Below, one piece after another: positions 10,377-19,519 of a stretch of 64,000 nt of DNA (within the stretch, counting starts at the first letter, position 1; each line of letters starts with the position of its first letter). The DNA comes from Weissella viridescens (GTDB lineage: Bacteria; Bacillota; Bacilli; Lactobacillales; Lactobacillaceae). The position numbers and the translations under genes were made by a program. Location of the stretch: NCBI RefSeq assembly GCF_003862435.1, contig NZ_RHGY01000004.1, forward strand, positions 630 through 64,629. Reading direction: 5' to 3'. The notes beneath the pieces are model-generated. The model saw only the letters and a program-made list of their open reading frames with translations. It made no database searches and was not told where the DNA came from.

Positions 10377-11612
10377 TTAGTGGGACTTGAACAACCCTTT
10401 CAAACTAAGCAAGGCAGCTTTGGTTATATTGCCTTCACGATAAGTTAGGACATTACGCTTATAGACGCGTAACCCATACTTTGACAAGAAGTAAAGGGCA
10501 ACAACCTCCAACACTAACGCAATTGCTGCTTGGGTTATGGTTGCATACTGTAACCCTAAACGAGCGGGCATCAGTGTTTGAGACACAAATGGTACATAAG
10601 ACAAAACATTCAAAAAGACATTATGCGGTTGTCCATTTAAGACAAAGGTTAGAATATATCCAATTAATGAAAGGTATGTCACCGGTGCAACAGCCTGTTG
10701 CACCTGACTCAAGTCATTCACCATAGCGGCAATGATTGCGGTCAAAACCATGTACAAGAAGATTGACACAATGACGATTAACATGGTCATCAAGGCAAAC
10801 GACCAATCAATTCCCTGAAGCATATCCAAGGCATTTTTAAGTTGACGAATTTTAGGTAACCATACGCTAGCGATGACGCCAAGTACAATGTAGATTGCGC
10901 CATGCAACAAAGCTAATAGCCCAATTCCACCAATTTTTCCAAAGAACTGAACGCCTGGAGATGTTGCTGCCAACAAAATTTCCATAATCCGCGATGATTT
11001 TTCATTCGCAATTTCTTGGGCGATCATCCCCACATACGAGGTTAGAAACATAAAAATCAAAATTCCTAGAGCAACAGCAACAGCATAATTTGCTCTGCTA
11101 CTATTTGCTCCGTCTTTATTTACCCCTTTTTGGCTCTGCACATGCGTATTGATTTTTGGCGGCGTCATCAACTGCTGCAAAGTCTTGTCACTAACGTGTA
11201 GGGCCTGAGCCTGTTTGACCGTGTTATATTGCGTTAAGGCACTTTGCAGTGTCTTTTCATCAATGGATTGTGCATTTGCTCGTTTTGTTAAGGTAAATTG
11301 TTGTTCATGTTCTACAAGCACTGCATCTATTTTTTCATCAGCCAAAGCTTTGTTAGCAGTGCTGGATTTGGTATACCCTTTGATATCAGCATCCAACTGA
11401 TGTTGATCATCTAAGTAGTGTACCAATGCCTGATTTTGTACGACACCAATTTTTGGCGCTGCATTATTCTGGGTCGCTTGCACAATAAAACTAATACCAG
11501 CAATTGCAGCTAAAATTAAGATTGGCGTTAAAACAAGTAACCAGTAGCCTACAGTTTTTAAACGATTCACAAAGGTTTGTCGAATAACAATTCCAAGTTG
11601 TTTTTTTTGCAT
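10377..11612 (-). CDS. ABC-2 type transporter permease, NatB/YhaP-like
   Basis: The 411-residue protein has one N-terminal membrane segment (about 20-45), an extracytoplasmic domain of about 130 residues, then five or six membrane segments in the C-terminal half, the layout of NatB/YhaP permeases of Bacillus. These pair with a NatA-type ATPase; Bacillus NatAB exports sodium, but the substrate here is unknown. The ATG at 11612 overlaps the end of the ATPase gene, so the two are translationally coupled. Confidence 0.85.
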   Translation of the reverse strand: MQKKQLGIVIRQTFVNRLKTVGYWLLVLTPILILAAIAGISFIVQATQNNAAPKIGVVQNQALVHYLDDQHQLDADIKGYTKSSTANKALADEKIDAVLVEHEQQFTLTKRANAQSIDEKTLQSALTQYNTVKQAQALHVSDKTLQQLMTPPKINTHVQSQKGVNKDGANSSRANYAVAVALGILIFMFLTSYVGMIAQEIANEKSSRIMEILLAATSPGVQFFGKIGGIGLLALLHGAIYIVLGVIASVWLPKIRQLKNALDMLQGIDWSFALMTMLIVIVSIFLYMVLTAIIAAMVNDLSQVQQAVAPVTYLSLIGYILTFVLNGQPHNVFLNVLSYVPFVSQTLMPARLGLQYATITQAAIALVLEVVALYFLSKYGLRVYKRNVLTYREGNITKAALLSLKGLFKSH

Positions 11613-12511
11613 TATTTCACCTCACCTGCTGCGACTTCACGCCTAAAGATGGCATCTAATGTAGGCGGTTCTTGCGCAAAGGCAGGAATATAACCAGCTT
11701 GTGTTGCAATCTCAAAGACAGTTTTACCAGCTTCTGGATTAGACAAATGTAACAAGCGTCCATCGCCTTGCGTTTCAATTGAGGCCACACCATCAATCGA
11801 GGCTAAAATATCTGTTGGTGTAGGTGCCTCCAAATATAATTCTGTCCGACCAAAGCTCTCCCGAATTTCTGTAGGAGCGCCTTGAAGAACTGTTTCGCCA
11901 TGTCGTAACATCGTCAATTGGTCAGAAAGTTTCTCAACACCTGCCATATCATGTGAACTAAAGATAATCATCGCCCCTTGTTGCTTAAGGTTCAAAATCT
12001 CTTGCATCATCAATTCCGTATTCACGGGATCTAAACCAGAAAATGGTTCATCCAAAATCAAAAATGTTGGATTAAAAATCACCGTCGCAATTAACTGGAT
12101 TTTTTGTGCATTTCCCTTTGATAGACTTTGAACTTTATCTTCAGGTTTTCCCACTACGTTGAGGCGTTTCATCCAATCACGTAAAGCGATGCGCGCATCT
12201 GCGCGTTTCATACCATGTAATTCTGCAAAATAAAGGACTTGATCTTCAATACTCATCTTTTGATACAAGCCACGTTCTTCTGGGAGAAAACCGAGTTTTT
12301 GACGCTTTTCGGCCGTTATTGGCCCCCCATCCCAGGTTACCGAACCACTTGTTGGATCAATAAAATCCAGAATCATGCGAAAGGTTGTTGTTTTACCGGC
12401 ACCATTTTGCCCAATCAACCCCATCACTTCACCCGGTTCAATTTGCATACTTAAATGACTGACTGCCGTCTTGTCACCAAATTGTTTTGTTAGATCATTT
12501 ATTTCTATCAA
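11612..12511 (-). CDS. ABC transporter ATP-binding protein, NatA/YhaQ-like
   Basis: The 299-residue ATPase carries Walker A GQNGAGKT at 34-41, the variant signature LSKGNAQKIQ at 130-139 (usual for this subfamily in place of LSGGQ), Walker B LILDEP at 151-156 and the H-loop histidine at 187. A C-terminal extension of about 80 residues follows. The first codon appears to be TTG, preceded by AGGGA; no in-frame ATG is close. It forms an exporter with the overlapping permease gene. Confidence 0.9.
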   Translation of the reverse strand: MIEINDLTKQFGDKTAVSHLSMQIEPGEVMGLIGQNGAGKTTTFRMILDFIDPTSGSVTWDGGPITAEKRQKLGFLPEERGLYQKMSIEDQVLYFAELHGMKRADARIALRDWMKRLNVVGKPEDKVQSLSKGNAQKIQLIATVIFNPTFLILDEPFSGLDPVNTELMMQEILNLKQQGAMIIFSSHDMAGVEKLSDQLTMLRHGETVLQGAPTEIRESFGRTELYLEAPTPTDILASIDGVASIETQGDGRLLHLSNPEAGKTVFEIATQAGYIPAFAQEPPTLDAIFRREVAAGEVK

Positions 12512-12552
12512 TGTCCCTGTCTCGATTCATTTATATTAACCAAATTATAGCA

Positions 12553-12593
12553 AAACGGACGTGATGAATAAATCATCAACGCCCGTTTTTTTA
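12553..12593 (-). terminator. Terminator of ftsK with overlapping downstream promoter
   Basis: The minus-strand RNA forms ACGGGCGU-U-GAUGA pairing with UCAUCACGUCCGU (one bulged U), then UUUU, just after the ftsK stop. Immediately downstream the same strand reads GCTATAATTTGG, a likely -10 (12543-12548) for the ABC transporter pair. Confidence 0.75.
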
Positions 12594-15359
12594 ATTTTGA
12601 CTTTGTCGCTTGAGGTTAGGTAACATCTCTGCCGTGAAATTAATCTCACGTGGCTTTGATCCATTTTGCGGACCAATGAGACCACGGTCAGACATGTCAT
12701 CAATAATCCGACCAGCACGATTATAACCAATTTTGAAATGACGTTGAATTGAAGAAGTAGAAGCTCCACCAGCGCGGAGTACGAATTCTAAGACTTCATC
12801 CCACAGTTCATCAAGTTCATCGGCACCACCGTTTTGACCTGACTCCAGTGATTGCACTTCAGCATCAGACACGGTCATATTTTCATCATACTGAGCTTCA
12901 CCTTGGTCCTTAATGAAATCAGTCAGATTTTCAACATCTTCATCTGAAATAAAGGCTCCCTGTACACGTTGTGGACCACTTGCCCCAATTGGCGCAAATA
13001 ACATATCACCACGTCCAAGTAACTTTTCAGCTCCATTTTGGTCCAAAATCGTTCTTGAGTCGACTCCTGAAGAAACTGCAAACGCCATCCGTGAAGGCAC
13101 ATTAGCTTTAATCAATCCAGTAATGATATCAACCGATGGTCGTTGCGTGGCCACAATCATGTGGATTCCTGCAGCACGTCCCAATTGTGCAATACGCACA
13201 ATTGCATTTTCAACGTCGCCTGACACTGAAGAGGTCATCATCAAATCGGCCAATTCATCAATCACGACAACGAGGTATGGCATTGACTGCAAAACAGTTG
13301 AAGGATCTTTAGCGTTTTGTTTTTCAACATATCGATTGTAGCCATCCATGTTCCGGACACCAGCATCAGCTAAGAGCTTAAAGCGACGGTCCATTTCTGC
13401 CACCACTTTCTTCAAACCAAGTGACGCCTTTTTGGGATCTGAAACTACTGGTGTAATCAAATGTGGAATATCATTATAAACTGATAATTCAACCTTCTTT
13501 GGATCGACTAACATCAAACGCACTTGGCTCGGCTTTGCTTGCAATAAGATTGACGCCAAAATACCATTAATTGCAACTGACTTACCAGAACCAGTTGATC
13601 CGGCAATCAATAAATGCGGCATCTTTGTCAAATCCATTTTAACAACGCCACTCGTTACACCCCGTCCAATTGGGACAGTCAAAGGATGCTTGGTATCAAT
13701 CCCAGCTTCCTCAACCATATCCTTGAAACCAACCGTTGCTTGTTGATCATTGGCCACTTCAATTCCCACGACATTCTTACCAGGAATTGGTGCTTCAATT
13801 CGCAGTGATTTAGCCGATAGTGAAAGGGCCAAATCATCTGCCAAATTCTGAATTTTTGAGACTTTCACACCAACGGCTGGTTTAATTTCATATTGGGTAA
13901 CAGTCGGTCCTAAGACCACTTTTTCAACCGTTGCATTGATATGAAAACTCTTCAGCGTTTCATGTAAAATGCGCGCCTTTTCATTTAGCGCATCGCGTTC
14001 TGCGGATTGATCAGTTGATCCAATTTCCGTCAAAAGATCTGGTGAAGGCAATTGATAATGCGCATCATCAATAACGGTTCCCAACCCACTAGCATCAACA
14101 TCTTCAGTTGGAACTGATTTCGTCGATGGTTCAACGTGTCCAACATCACTTTGATGGGCTTGCGTTTTCGGATTCGTTTGACTGTCATTGTGACCAACCA
14201 CATCGGCATGGGTCAGTGGCATATCTAAATCAGCATCACTTACATCTTCACCATAGGTGACTGGTTCAACTGCAGCATCAGGGCTTTGAATGACCTGATT
14301 GGCATCAAAATCGCTCACCGAATCATATGCATCTTGTGGCGCATCACGCTCTTGTGGCAGTGGTGGTACCTCATCTGGTAAACCATCAGCAAATGGCGTT
14401 GGCATCGTAAAGTCATCATCCACTGTCGCCGTAGTTGCGGTTTCTTGTGGTTTCGCTTCCGGAGCAACAATTTCAGGCATCTTAAATTCTGCACTTGTTG
14501 CTTCAACACCATCTCCATCATCAACTTGATGGTCATCTAACTGACCAACCGAGGCATCCGGTAATTCGGGTGGTTGGCTTTGGCTGCCCGCACCAAATGG
14601 ATCGTCATTGAAAACGTCCGTCATTGCGTGCTTTTGGCGTTCCTTGAAATCAGTCACCTTTTCAGTAACCGTCTCATGGACATTGTTGGCCTTTACCTGG
14701 ACATAATCGCCCGTTCCTTCAGCTAAATTGAAGAAATTATCAAAAACTTCACGGACCGGCACATTGAATGTAACAATCACACCGATCACAATCAGTAAGA
14801 TCGCCACGAGCCATGCCCCGAAATTCCCCAATAAAAGATGACTGACTTGATACAGTGCCGCTCCCAGCACCCCACCACCCACTGGTGTTGAGACTGCTGC
14901 ATTTGCCATATCCTGATTGATATAGTCGCTGACATGTGTAATAAAATCAGTATGAATATTCATTTTTGAAAACAATAGAATCGATCCTGATAAACATAAG
15001 CCTAAATAAAACATGGCGAAACCGATATATTGATTTTTTTTAATTTTCTTTGGCCATTGATTGTAAGCAATCACCACCAAAAGTGGCACAAGTAAAATCA
15101 CTAGGAAAAGTTGGTAACTTCCGCCGACAAACCAGCGGATAACGTTAGCAAAAAACTTTCCCAGTAATCCAACTTTAAAAATCGCCAACACTGACAATAA
15201 GCTAAAGACGAGCGCCGTCAGCTGTGGCCAATGTACGGCCAGCCAACTAGTTTGCTTTTTCTTAGTTGGTCGCTTTTTTTGCCCCGACTTAGTAGCTGGC
15301 TTACGCGGTGTTTTTGACTTGGATGCTTGCTTTGGCCGACTTTGTTTTGTTTCAGCCAT
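12591..15359 (-). CDS. ftsK: DNA translocase FtsK/SpoIIIE
   Basis: This is a septum-localised motor that moves chromosome ends during division. The 922 residues comprise a lysine-rich N-terminus, about four membrane segments between residues 45 and 200, a long acidic linker (about 250-430), the alpha/beta motor with Walker A GSTGSGKS at 587-594 and the DELADLMM Walker B region, and a C-terminal gamma winged-helix domain (about 855-915) that reads KOPS-type sites. GGGAGG precedes the ATG. It follows trmL by 15 nt and is probably co-transcribed with it. Confidence 0.96.
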   Translation of the reverse strand: MAETKQSRPKQASKSKTPRKPATKSGQKKRPTKKKQTSWLAVHWPQLTALVFSLLSVLAIFKVGLLGKFFANVIRWFVGGSYQLFLVILLVPLLVVIAYNQWPKKIKKNQYIGFAMFYLGLCLSGSILLFSKMNIHTDFITHVSDYINQDMANAAVSTPVGGGVLGAALYQVSHLLLGNFGAWLVAILLIVIGVIVTFNVPVREVFDNFFNLAEGTGDYVQVKANNVHETVTEKVTDFKERQKHAMTDVFNDDPFGAGSQSQPPELPDASVGQLDDHQVDDGDGVEATSAEFKMPEIVAPEAKPQETATTATVDDDFTMPTPFADGLPDEVPPLPQERDAPQDAYDSVSDFDANQVIQSPDAAVEPVTYGEDVSDADLDMPLTHADVVGHNDSQTNPKTQAHQSDVGHVEPSTKSVPTEDVDASGLGTVIDDAHYQLPSPDLLTEIGSTDQSAERDALNEKARILHETLKSFHINATVEKVVLGPTVTQYEIKPAVGVKVSKIQNLADDLALSLSAKSLRIEAPIPGKNVVGIEVANDQQATVGFKDMVEEAGIDTKHPLTVPIGRGVTSGVVKMDLTKMPHLLIAGSTGSGKSVAINGILASILLQAKPSQVRLMLVDPKKVELSVYNDIPHLITPVVSDPKKASLGLKKVVAEMDRRFKLLADAGVRNMDGYNRYVEKQNAKDPSTVLQSMPYLVVVIDELADLMMTSSVSGDVENAIVRIAQLGRAAGIHMIVATQRPSVDIITGLIKANVPSRMAFAVSSGVDSRTILDQNGAEKLLGRGDMLFAPIGASGPQRVQGAFISDEDVENLTDFIKDQGEAQYDENMTVSDAEVQSLESGQNGGADELDELWDEVLEFVLRAGGASTSSIQRHFKIGYNRAGRIIDDMSDRGLIGPQNGSKPREINFTAEMLPNLKRQSQN

Positions 15360-15374
15360 AATGCCTCCCTTCGG

Positions 15375-15890
15375 TTATTTTAATTTGTCATAATCATAAT
15401 CGAACGTTAAATCAAGACCGTTAAACTGTTGTTGGCGTAGTGCTTCATAAATCACAATCGCAGCAGTATTAGCAAGATTCAATGAACGAATATGGTCATC
15501 ATTTTGCGGGATACGTAAGGCTTGATCAGCATGCTTACGCATAAAAGGTTCCGGTAAACCGGTTGTCTCCTTCCCAAACATGAAGTAGTAATCATGGTCT
15601 GGGTCCGTATAATCAGCCTGATGATAGGCGCGAGGGGCAAACTTTGAAATTAAAAAGAGTTCATCTGAGTCCTTTAGACTTTCCATAAATGCAGGTAAAT
15701 TTGGATGAATCTCCAAATCAACTGTATCCCAGTAGTCTAACCCTGCTCGCTTAACATGTTTATCATCTAAATCAAAGCCAAGTGGTTCGATTAAATGTAA
15801 TTTTGTATTTGTTCCCGTCGCTGTGCGGGCAATGTTACCAGTATTTGCTGGCATTAATGGTTCAAATAAAACAATATGATTCGTACTCAT
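15375..15890 (-). CDS. trmL: tRNA (cytidine(34)-2'-O)-methyltransferase, SPOUT family
   Basis: The protein methylates the 2'-OH of the wobble base in certain leucine tRNAs. The 171 residues match the TrmL/YibK/CspR size. SPOUT motifs are visible: N-terminal LFEPLMPANTGNIARTATGT, central FGKETTGLPEPF at about 106-117, and the C-terminal knot element RSLNLANTAAIVIYEAL. It is read before ftsK with a 15-nt gap. Confidence 0.93.
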   Translation of the reverse strand: MSTNHIVLFEPLMPANTGNIARTATGTNTKLHLIEPLGFDLDDKHVKRAGLDYWDTVDLEIHPNLPAFMESLKDSDELFLISKFAPRAYHQADYTDPDHDYYFMFGKETTGLPEPFMRKHADQALRIPQNDDHIRSLNLANTAAIVIYEALRQQQFNGLDLTFDYDYDKLK

Positions 15891-15949
15891 AAAACTCCCC
15901 TGCTTGCCTTTTTTAATGGCTTTTTATTTCTACTTTAAACAAAAATTAT

Positions 15950-15975
15950 AGCACGAACTAATTAAAGTTCGTGCT
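15950..15975 (-). terminator. Perfect inverted repeat between trmL and the AI-2E-type gene
   Basis: AGCACGAACT and AGTTCGTGCT form a 10-bp perfect stem around a short AT loop. It lies upstream of trmL and downstream of nothing on its own strand except the trmL-ftsK promoter region; both flanks read TATAAT. It may be a palindromic operator rather than a terminator: the minus-strand side has only a short U-rich tail. Confidence 0.4.
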
Positions 15976-16005
15976 ATAATCCTAAATCTTATTAAAGACT
16001 TTACT

Positions 16006-17202
16006 CTAGTTACTGTGCTTACCTGGACTAGCCTCTGTTGGCTGATCGGTTTGCGCATCGTCATCATCGTCAAATAGTCCCGAAACTTGACGCCACCAAC
16101 TATATAGTTTTGTTACAAGGACTTTCAAAACCGCATAACCCGGAATTCCAAGAATCACACCTGGTAAGCCAAACAAGTTCCCGGCTGATAGCAAAACCAC
16201 TAAGACCGTGACCGGATAAATTTCTAAAGAATCACCTAATAACTTTGGTGAAATTACGTGTCCTTCCAAAATTTGTTCAACTGCGAAAACCAATACGGCT
16301 TGTGCAAACATCATTGGTGAAACCGACAAGGCAACCCCCAATGCTGGTAACATCGCCAAGAACGATCCAATATATGGAATTAAATTGAATAGACCAGCTA
16401 ACAAAGCCAAGAACAAACCATATGGCAAGCCAATAATGGTAAATCCAATTCCAAACATAATCATAACTGCAAAGGCAACTGATAGTTGTCCACGGATATA
16501 ATTTGAAATTTGACTGTTAATATCCTTTAGCGTTTGTTGGAATGAACTTTGGGCCCGCTTTGGGAAAAAATGGGTTAGATATTTTGGCAAACGGTGTCCA
16601 TCTTTAAGCATATAGAACAAGATCACAGGGAAAGTCACCAGACTAACCCCAATTTTCGTAATTGACCCGACTAAGCTTGAAACGCTACTAAAGCCCTTTT
16701 TGGCATAGTCACTAGATGAACTTTTAAACCAATGCGTTAAATCATCGTTCAACTCATTCACAATTGAATTCAATTGTGGATACTTATTCCCCTTTAAGAT
16801 TTCATCCGAAACCTTGGTGAAACTATGCCAATAGTTAGGCACGTTTTCAACGAAACTTCGGACTTGACCACCTAGCCATGGAATAAATACTGCTAATCCC
16901 CAGATTAATAAGCCGATTAACGCAATAAAAATCATTGCAATAATCCAAGTCCGTTTCAATTTCGTTTTATCATCTAGCATATCCACTAATGGATTTAAGA
17001 AGTAATAAAAAACACCAGCAATAATAATGGGCGTTCCCACTGCTGCAAAAATTACTTTAAGGGGTTCAAAAATAAAACTTACTTTTGAAACCATAAAAAT
17101 AATAATTAACAAAAGTAATACCACCAATAAAGTGGTCACTGTTTTATTATTTAAAAACCAGCGATAAAACCATGAATTTTTTTGATTTGGGTTTGCGTCC
17201 AT
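16006..17202 (-). CDS. AI-2E family transporter (YtqI/TqsA-like permease)
   Basis: The 398-residue membrane protein has about eight hydrophobic segments: two near the N-terminus, then a soluble stretch at about 140-200, then the conserved GLPYGLFLALLAGLFNLIPYIG region and GVILGIPGYAVLKVL. Members include E. coli TqsA and Na+/H+ antiporter-like proteins, so autoinducer transport should not be assumed. The C-terminus is acidic (DDDDD). GAGGAGC precedes the ATG. The lactonase gene ends 21 nt downstream in opposite genomic order, so the AI-2E gene is read after it and may share its transcript. Confidence 0.88.
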   Translation of the reverse strand: MDANPNQKNSWFYRWFLNNKTVTTLLVVLLLLIIIFMVSKVSFIFEPLKVIFAAVGTPIIIAGVFYYFLNPLVDMLDDKTKLKRTWIIAMIFIALIGLLIWGLAVFIPWLGGQVRSFVENVPNYWHSFTKVSDEILKGNKYPQLNSIVNELNDDLTHWFKSSSSDYAKKGFSSVSSLVGSITKIGVSLVTFPVILFYMLKDGHRLPKYLTHFFPKRAQSSFQQTLKDINSQISNYIRGQLSVAFAVMIMFGIGFTIIGLPYGLFLALLAGLFNLIPYIGSFLAMLPALGVALSVSPMMFAQAVLVFAVEQILEGHVISPKLLGDSLEIYPVTVLVVLLSAGNLFGLPGVILGIPGYAVLKVLVTKLYSWWRQVSGLFDDDDDAQTDQPTEASPGKHSN

Positions 17203-17223
17203 TAAATCTTGCTCCTCAACATG

Positions 17224-18258
17224 TTATTTCACAAAGACAACACGTACGGGTTCGGGTACTTGAATATCTTTTTCTTGTAGTGTCAATCGACCTGTTTCCG
17301 TATCACGTTGGTAAACGGTCGCATTGTCAGTATTTTGATTTGTTGCAATCACATAGCGTTCGTTTGGTGACAAGGCAAAGTCACGTGGGAAGTCCCCTTC
17401 TGTTGAGATCAATTGAATGCGGCTATCAATTGATCCATCGGCCTTAACTTGGAAGACAGCAATTGAGTTGTTTCCACGATTGCTTGTGTAAATGAAGCGA
17501 TTATCTGCAGAGACATAAATTGCGGCTGCACCATTATGTTCCGTCCAGTCAGCTGGCTTAGTTGACAAGGTTTGTACTAAGTCAAATGTCCCAGTTGCAG
17601 CATCATAGTTCAATTCAGAAAGTTGTGATGACAACTCACCCAAGAGGTATGCTTTCTTGCCATCTTGACTAAAGCGAATATGACGAGGTCCAAAACCAGC
17701 TTCAGTTTCAAATACTGCAACTTGTGATAACTTTCCAGCTTCAGAAACGTCAAACGTGTAAACCTTATCTGATCCCAAGTCAACCGCGACAAGACGATTA
17801 TCTGGCGTTAGGTTAGCAAAATGCATGTGCGGACCATCTTGCTCTGGACGAGGTCCTGAACCAACAGCTTGGAAGGCGTCAGTTTGTGTCAATGTCCCGT
17901 CAGTCGCAATCCTATACACTTCAACTGTTCCCTTGTGGTAGTTGGCTGTGTAAAGCAATTGACGTGCTTCATCAACGGCAACATAAGCTGGTGATGCCCC
18001 ATCTGCTAACACTTCTTGCTTCAACTTTGCTGTTGCACCAGCTGCATCATAATCATAAACGGCAACGCCACCTTGTCCATCTTGTTTATCAACGGCATAG
18101 AGCACATTCGCGTCACTGACTGCCAAGTAAGTTGGTGAACCAATTTCAGCGATTGCTTCAACGTTTGACATCTTACCAGTTTGTTCGTCAAAATCAGCCT
18201 GATAAATCCCCTTTGAAATGCGCTTCGTATAAGTTCCAAACAACATTTTTTCTGCCAT
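17224..18258 (-). CDS. pgl: 6-phosphogluconolactonase, YkgB/Pgl beta-propeller type
   Basis: The cytoplasmic enzyme would hydrolyse 6-phosphogluconolactone in the oxidative pentose phosphate route, which heterofermenters use as their main sugar pathway. The 344 residues form the seven-bladed lactonase fold, with signature stretches such as GTYTKRISKGIYQADFD, GPRPEQDGPHMHFANLTPD, GFGPRHIRFSQDGKKAYLL and DFPRDFALSPNERYVIAT. GAGGA precedes the ATG. The assignment rests on fold similarity; other propeller lactonases are possible. Confidence 0.85.
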   Translation of the reverse strand: MAEKMLFGTYTKRISKGIYQADFDEQTGKMSNVEAIAEIGSPTYLAVSDANVLYAVDKQDGQGGVAVYDYDAAGATAKLKQEVLADGASPAYVAVDEARQLLYTANYHKGTVEVYRIATDGTLTQTDAFQAVGSGPRPEQDGPHMHFANLTPDNRLVAVDLGSDKVYTFDVSEAGKLSQVAVFETEAGFGPRHIRFSQDGKKAYLLGELSSQLSELNYDAATGTFDLVQTLSTKPADWTEHNGAAAIYVSADNRFIYTSNRGNNSIAVFQVKADGSIDSRIQLISTEGDFPRDFALSPNERYVIATNQNTDNATVYQRDTETGRLTLQEKDIQVPEPVRVVFVK

Positions 18259-18364
18259 TGCTCTGTCCTCGCTCTTTTAACGTATTATATTAAACTCTTT
18301 TTCCTACAGCAGATATTATAGCATATTTTCGACATTTACACGTCATTGCAGAAAGCGATTGCAT

Positions 18365-18391
18365 AAAAAAAGCACTCATCACTGAGTGCTT
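18365..18391 (-). terminator. Terminator of the TerC gene
   Basis: AGCACTCA and TGAGTGCT pair around TCAC, and the minus-strand product ends in seven U residues. It lies between the TerC stop (18397) and the divergently placed lactonase start. Confidence 0.9.
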
Positions 18392-18396
18392 CTATT

Positions 18397-19356
18397 TTAA
18401 GCTTGTTTTTCTTCACGCCGTGACACAATAATTGATGCCACAATCGCAATCGCTAATGAACCTACAATCACTGCCAACGACAGGATATTTGAAATTTGGA
18501 ATGATGATCCCATCATCTTGCTAACTTCATTGACAATCATTTTTACCCCAATAAACGCTAGGATGCCAGCTAAGGCGTACTTGATATAGCGGAACATTGG
18601 GAGAATACTTGCGAGCGCAAAGTACAATGAACGCAAACCCATGATAGCAAAGATATTTGATGTTACAACGATAAAGGTATCTTGCGTAACCGCCAAAACA
18701 GCCGGAATCGAATCAACCGCAAATAACAAATCAGAAGCTTCAATAAACAACAAAGCCAATAGGAACTGTGTCGCGTATACTTTACCATTTTCTTTGACTA
18801 AGAAGTGTGGCACGGTGACATCTTCTTTAATCGGCAAGAACTTGCGGAATAGCTTAATCATACCGCTATCGTTCAAGTCCTGTTCACCTTCTTTTTCGAA
18901 GAACATTTTGACCCCTGTATAGACCAAGAAGGCTCCGAAAATGTACATCAACCATTCAAAGCGATGTAACAAAGCTGCTCCACCGAAAATGAAGATCACA
19001 CGCATCACCAATGCGCCAAAGACTCCCCAGAACAAAATCCTGTGTTGATACTTTGGTGCAATCTTGAAATAACTAAAGACCAAGATAAAGATAAATAAAT
19101 TATCAATACTCAATGATTTTTCCAAGAGGTAGGCGGTAATAAAGTCAACAGCCGGAGCTTTTCCGCCAAAATACCAGACACCCCCCGCAAAGACAAAGGC
19201 TAATCCAATCCAAAAGGCACTCCATAGTAGTGAAGACTTAACTGATGGTTCTTCGTCTGACTTATGAAAGACACCCAAATCAAGTGCCAACATCACCATG
19301 ACAAAAACAAAAAATCCAATCCAATAACCAATACTTACTTCCAATTTAAAACTCAT
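18397..19356 (-). CDS. TerC/Alx family membrane protein
   Basis: The 319-residue protein has about nine hydrophobic segments and the acidic intramembrane motifs of TerC proteins (FLVYTGVKMFFEKEGEQD; LLFIEASDLLFAVDSIPAVLA; YLLEKSLSIDNLFIF). TerC relatives are linked to tellurite resistance and to manganese export or metalation of secreted proteins. The ribosome-binding site is poor (AAAGAAAG). A TATAAT on the minus strand at 19407-19412 is the probable -10. I looked for a yybP-ykoY manganese riboswitch, common upstream of this family, and did not see one. Confidence 0.92.
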   Translation of the reverse strand: MSFKLEVSIGYWIGFFVFVMVMLALDLGVFHKSDEEPSVKSSLLWSAFWIGLAFVFAGGVWYFGGKAPAVDFITAYLLEKSLSIDNLFIFILVFSYFKIAPKYQHRILFWGVFGALVMRVIFIFGGAALLHRFEWLMYIFGAFLVYTGVKMFFEKEGEQDLNDSGMIKLFRKFLPIKEDVTVPHFLVKENGKVYATQFLLALLFIEASDLLFAVDSIPAVLAVTQDTFIVVTSNIFAIMGLRSLYFALASILPMFRYIKYALAGILAFIGVKMIVNEVSKMMGSSFQISNILSLAVIVGSLAIAIVASIIVSRREEKQA

Positions 19357-19470
19357 CTTTCTTTAAAGGACACAAGGAATCTCCACAATTATTCCTAACA
19401 AATTTCATTATACATAGATTTTAATGTGATTAAGTTAAACTTACTTGTCAAGAGATTACATTTAGGTAAC

Positions 19471-19508
19471 AAAAAAAGTAGTATCACCCTAATGGCATAC
19501 TACTTTTA
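19471..19508 (-). terminator. Terminator of glyQS
   Basis: On the minus strand AAAAGTAGTAT and ATACTACTTTTTTT pair around a loop of about 11 nt, directly after the glyS stop. Confidence 0.88.
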
Positions 19509-19519
19509 AATTGAAAGTT

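Noticed and set aside
12913-13341. 142-codon open frame on the strand opposite ftsK
   Set aside because: It lies wholly inside conserved ftsK motor sequence, lacks a ribosome-binding site and has low-complexity Ser/Thr/Ile content typical of antisense frames.
19357-19470. yybP-ykoY manganese riboswitch upstream of the TerC gene
   Set aside because: The conserved motifs of that class were not found in the 5' region; only a -10 and a weak ribosome-binding site are visible.
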